Assembly (NCBI GenBank): GCA_944322925.1
Contig: CALUQM010000005.1
Span: 18,685 to 82,684 of the forward strand
Length of the DNA stretch: 64,000 bases
From: an uncultured Bacteroidales bacterium
GTDB taxonomy: Bacteria; Bacteroidota; Bacteroidia; Bacteroidales; UBA932
Direction: 5' to 3'
The translations under genes and the position numbers were made by a program. Below the pieces are notes generated by a model. The model was not told the origin of the DNA. It was given only the letters and a program-made list of their open reading frames with translations, and did no database searches. Positions within the stretch are counted from its first letter, which is position 1; each line of letters starts with the position of its first letter. Shown in pieces: positions 63,273-64,000 of the stretch.

Positions 63273-63345
63273 CGCGGGGTAGAGCAGTTGGTAGCTCGTC
63301 GGGCTCATAACCCGGAGGCCGGAGGTTCGAGTCCTCCCCCCGCTA
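63273..63345 (+). tRNA. Initiator tRNA-fMet (CAT)
   Basis: Acceptor CGCGGGG / CCCCGCT with an unpaired C1:T72, anticodon CAT in loop CTCATAA, and three consecutive G:C pairs at the bottom of the anticodon stem (GGG/CCC). Both are initiator hallmarks. T arm GGTTCGAGTCC. The CCA end is not encoded (A73 is followed by CTA). Confidence 0.96.
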
Positions 63346-63351
63346 CTACGC

Positions 63352-63380
63352 AGGACAGCTCATCAGGGCTGTCCTTTTTT
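63352..63380 (+). terminator. Terminator of tRNA-fMet
   Basis: AGGACAGC / GCTGTCCT stem with an 8-nt loop, followed by six T. Confidence 0.9.
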
Positions 63381-63605
63381 CGTGTCCCCAAATCCCCGGC
63401 AGAGCGCACTGCAAGGGCGATTTGAGCGAAGAAAGGGTTTATGTTTTCGGTTCGAGGACGCCTGATTTCATTGTCCCATATAACGCCCTCCGGAAAGACC
63501 CCTTTTTTCAGTGTTAAATTGATACGCTTTGACTTTTGATACAAAATATTAAATTCTTTCATTGCCTAATCAGAAATTATCATTAGTTTTGCAAGGTCAT
63601 TTAAG

Positions 63606-63728
63606 ATTTACTGTGGCAAATTAAAGGCGGACATCTATCCCTAAATGGGTGTCTGCTTTTTTTTTTGAACTACTACCGAGGGGAGGTACTTGAACGAGAG
63701 GTCAAATGTTCTTACACCCACAGTAAAT
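63606..63728. repeat. 11-bp inverted repeat pair
   Basis: ATTTACTGTGG at 63606-63616 and its exact complement CCACAGTAAAT at 63718-63728, 101 bp apart, enclosing the terminator-like hairpin. Confidence 0.6.
63627..63666 (+). terminator. Terminator-like hairpin
   Basis: GCGGACA ... TGTCTGC with an inner CCC/GGG pairing, followed by ten T. It would stop transcripts coming from the left. Confidence 0.6.
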
Positions 63729-63736
63729 AATCCTAA

Positions 63737-63874
63737 ATGAAAAAAAGAACACATTGCAAGTTCGTGATAGTTTCCATCAGGGTGGAGATTGTCAGGTTTG
63801 TCAGAATCAAGGCGTACAAGCGCAAGAGATTCGGCAAGATTGAACAGGAAAGAAGTCATTTCAGGCGGTATTAG
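63737..63874 (+). CDS. Candidate small basic protein
   Basis: 45 codons, very rich in Lys/Arg (about one third of residues), with two Val/Ile-rich stretches (FVIVSIRVEIVRFVRIKAY). It begins with MKKRTH and ends HFRRY. No domain recognised; the composition would suit a nucleic-acid-binding or ribosomal-type peptide, but in an AT-rich region a chance ORF remains possible. The 91-codon ORF on the opposite strand is a weaker candidate. Confidence 0.35.
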   Translation: MKKRTHCKFVIVSIRVEIVRFVRIKAYKRKRFGKIEQERSHFRRY

Positions 63875-64000
63875 GGAACTGTCTGATTTGATTTGACCTT
63901 GTGCCGATAGCGGCACTCTATTCTAGGGACTGTCGTAAAAAGAATAAAACTTTATAACGAATTGATTGCCAATGTAATATAAAATTTGTATCTTAGCTAA
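63875..64000. other. Unexplained right edge
   Basis: Contains a perfect hairpin (GTGCCG-N4-CGGCAC, 63901-63916) and, close to it, two similar strings (AGGGAACTGTC near 63873 and AGGGACTGTC near 63924). The last 20 bases (near TTTGTATCTTAG) look promoter-like. No gene visible before the window ends. Confidence 0.35.

Larger units (their letters stand above)
63381..63736. other. AT-rich region without recognisable gene
   Basis: About 355 bp. I see no gene here. It holds an 11-bp inverted repeat (63606-63616 and 63718-63728), a strong terminator-like hairpin (63627-63666) and an AT-rich stretch (63500-63600) with a TTTG motif near 63586. Base composition looks lower in GC than the rest of the window. 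Possibly the edge of an element that uses the tRNA-fMet 3' end. Confidence 0.4.

Noticed and set aside
63305-63562. 85-codon minus-strand ORF over the tRNA-fMet
   Set aside because: Its C-terminus is the antisense of the tRNA and its terminator, a common false gene.
63641-63916. 91-codon minus-strand ORF at the right edge
   Set aside because: It runs through a terminator hairpin and a T-tract (poly-Lys) and opposes the better small ORF.

Overview
The window comes from the chromosome of a Bacteroidota bacterium, most likely a member of the Bacteroidales. Three things point there. Upstream regions repeatedly carry the Bacteroidota -7 promoter element (TAnnTTTG) instead of a sigma70 -10 box. 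Gene content is typical of the phylum: an N-acylornithine-type argF', DUF3078, WbqC and FadL-like proteins, an archaeal-type ProS and an SDR-type mannonate oxidoreductase. Exported proteins often begin with short MKK/MRK-type signal or lipoprotein peptides. The genus cannot be fixed from the sequence alone. Apart from the last ~650 bp this is ordinary, densely coding chromosome with no prophage, CRISPR array or complete insertion sequence.

Region by region. 1-2.4 kb: start of the division and cell-wall cluster (mraZ, rsmH, ftsL-like, ftsI) on the minus strand, preceded by a clear 10-bp-periodic MraZ operator. 2.4-3.7 kb: an M23 lipoprotein. 3.7-8.8 kb: miaB followed by glpK-glpF-cls, linking glycerol uptake to cardiolipin synthesis. 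8.9-14.7 kb: LEA-type lipoprotein, SPOR protein, rpoN, upp, radC and a carboxyltransferase whose biotin lysine is missing. 15-23 kb: tRNA-His, then the most unusual part of the window, an envelope locus of two PEGA-domain paralogues, two LPP20-like proteins and a predicted transglutaminase-like protease. 23-27 kb: hexuronate module (LacI regulator and HAD phosphatase divergent from a mannonate oxidoreductase and uxuA). 27-36.3 kb: a near-complete arginine pathway in two operons (acyltransferase-argG-argC-argD and argF'-argB-argE-argH), separated by an inverted EamA transporter; residues in ArgF' point to the succinylated variant of the pathway.

36.6-44 kb: a small RHH-like protein, a membrane zinc peptidase, alr, a DJ-1 protein and the rimP-nusA-infB operon. 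44-47.7 kb: lipid A genes lpxD, lpxC (not fused to fabZ) and lpxA, then a WbqC protein. 47.7-50.6 kb: FadL-type outer-membrane protein and a strikingly aromatic, low-complexity lipoprotein. 50.8-63.2 kb: proS, a DUF3078 protein, tilS, sppA, a TonB receptor with an exported heavy-metal-binding partner, the NfnA/NfnB-type flavoprotein pair, a tiny membrane protein and hisS. 63.25-64 kb: initiator tRNA-fMet followed by AT-rich, nearly gene-free DNA with inverted repeats, which may be the edge of an integrated element.

The best candidate for an undescribed system is the locus at 15.2-23.0 kb. All five proteins carry export signals. Two share an N-terminal PEGA array but end in different C-terminal modules, and the last four genes form a tight operon ending in an intact Cys-His-Asp triad protein.
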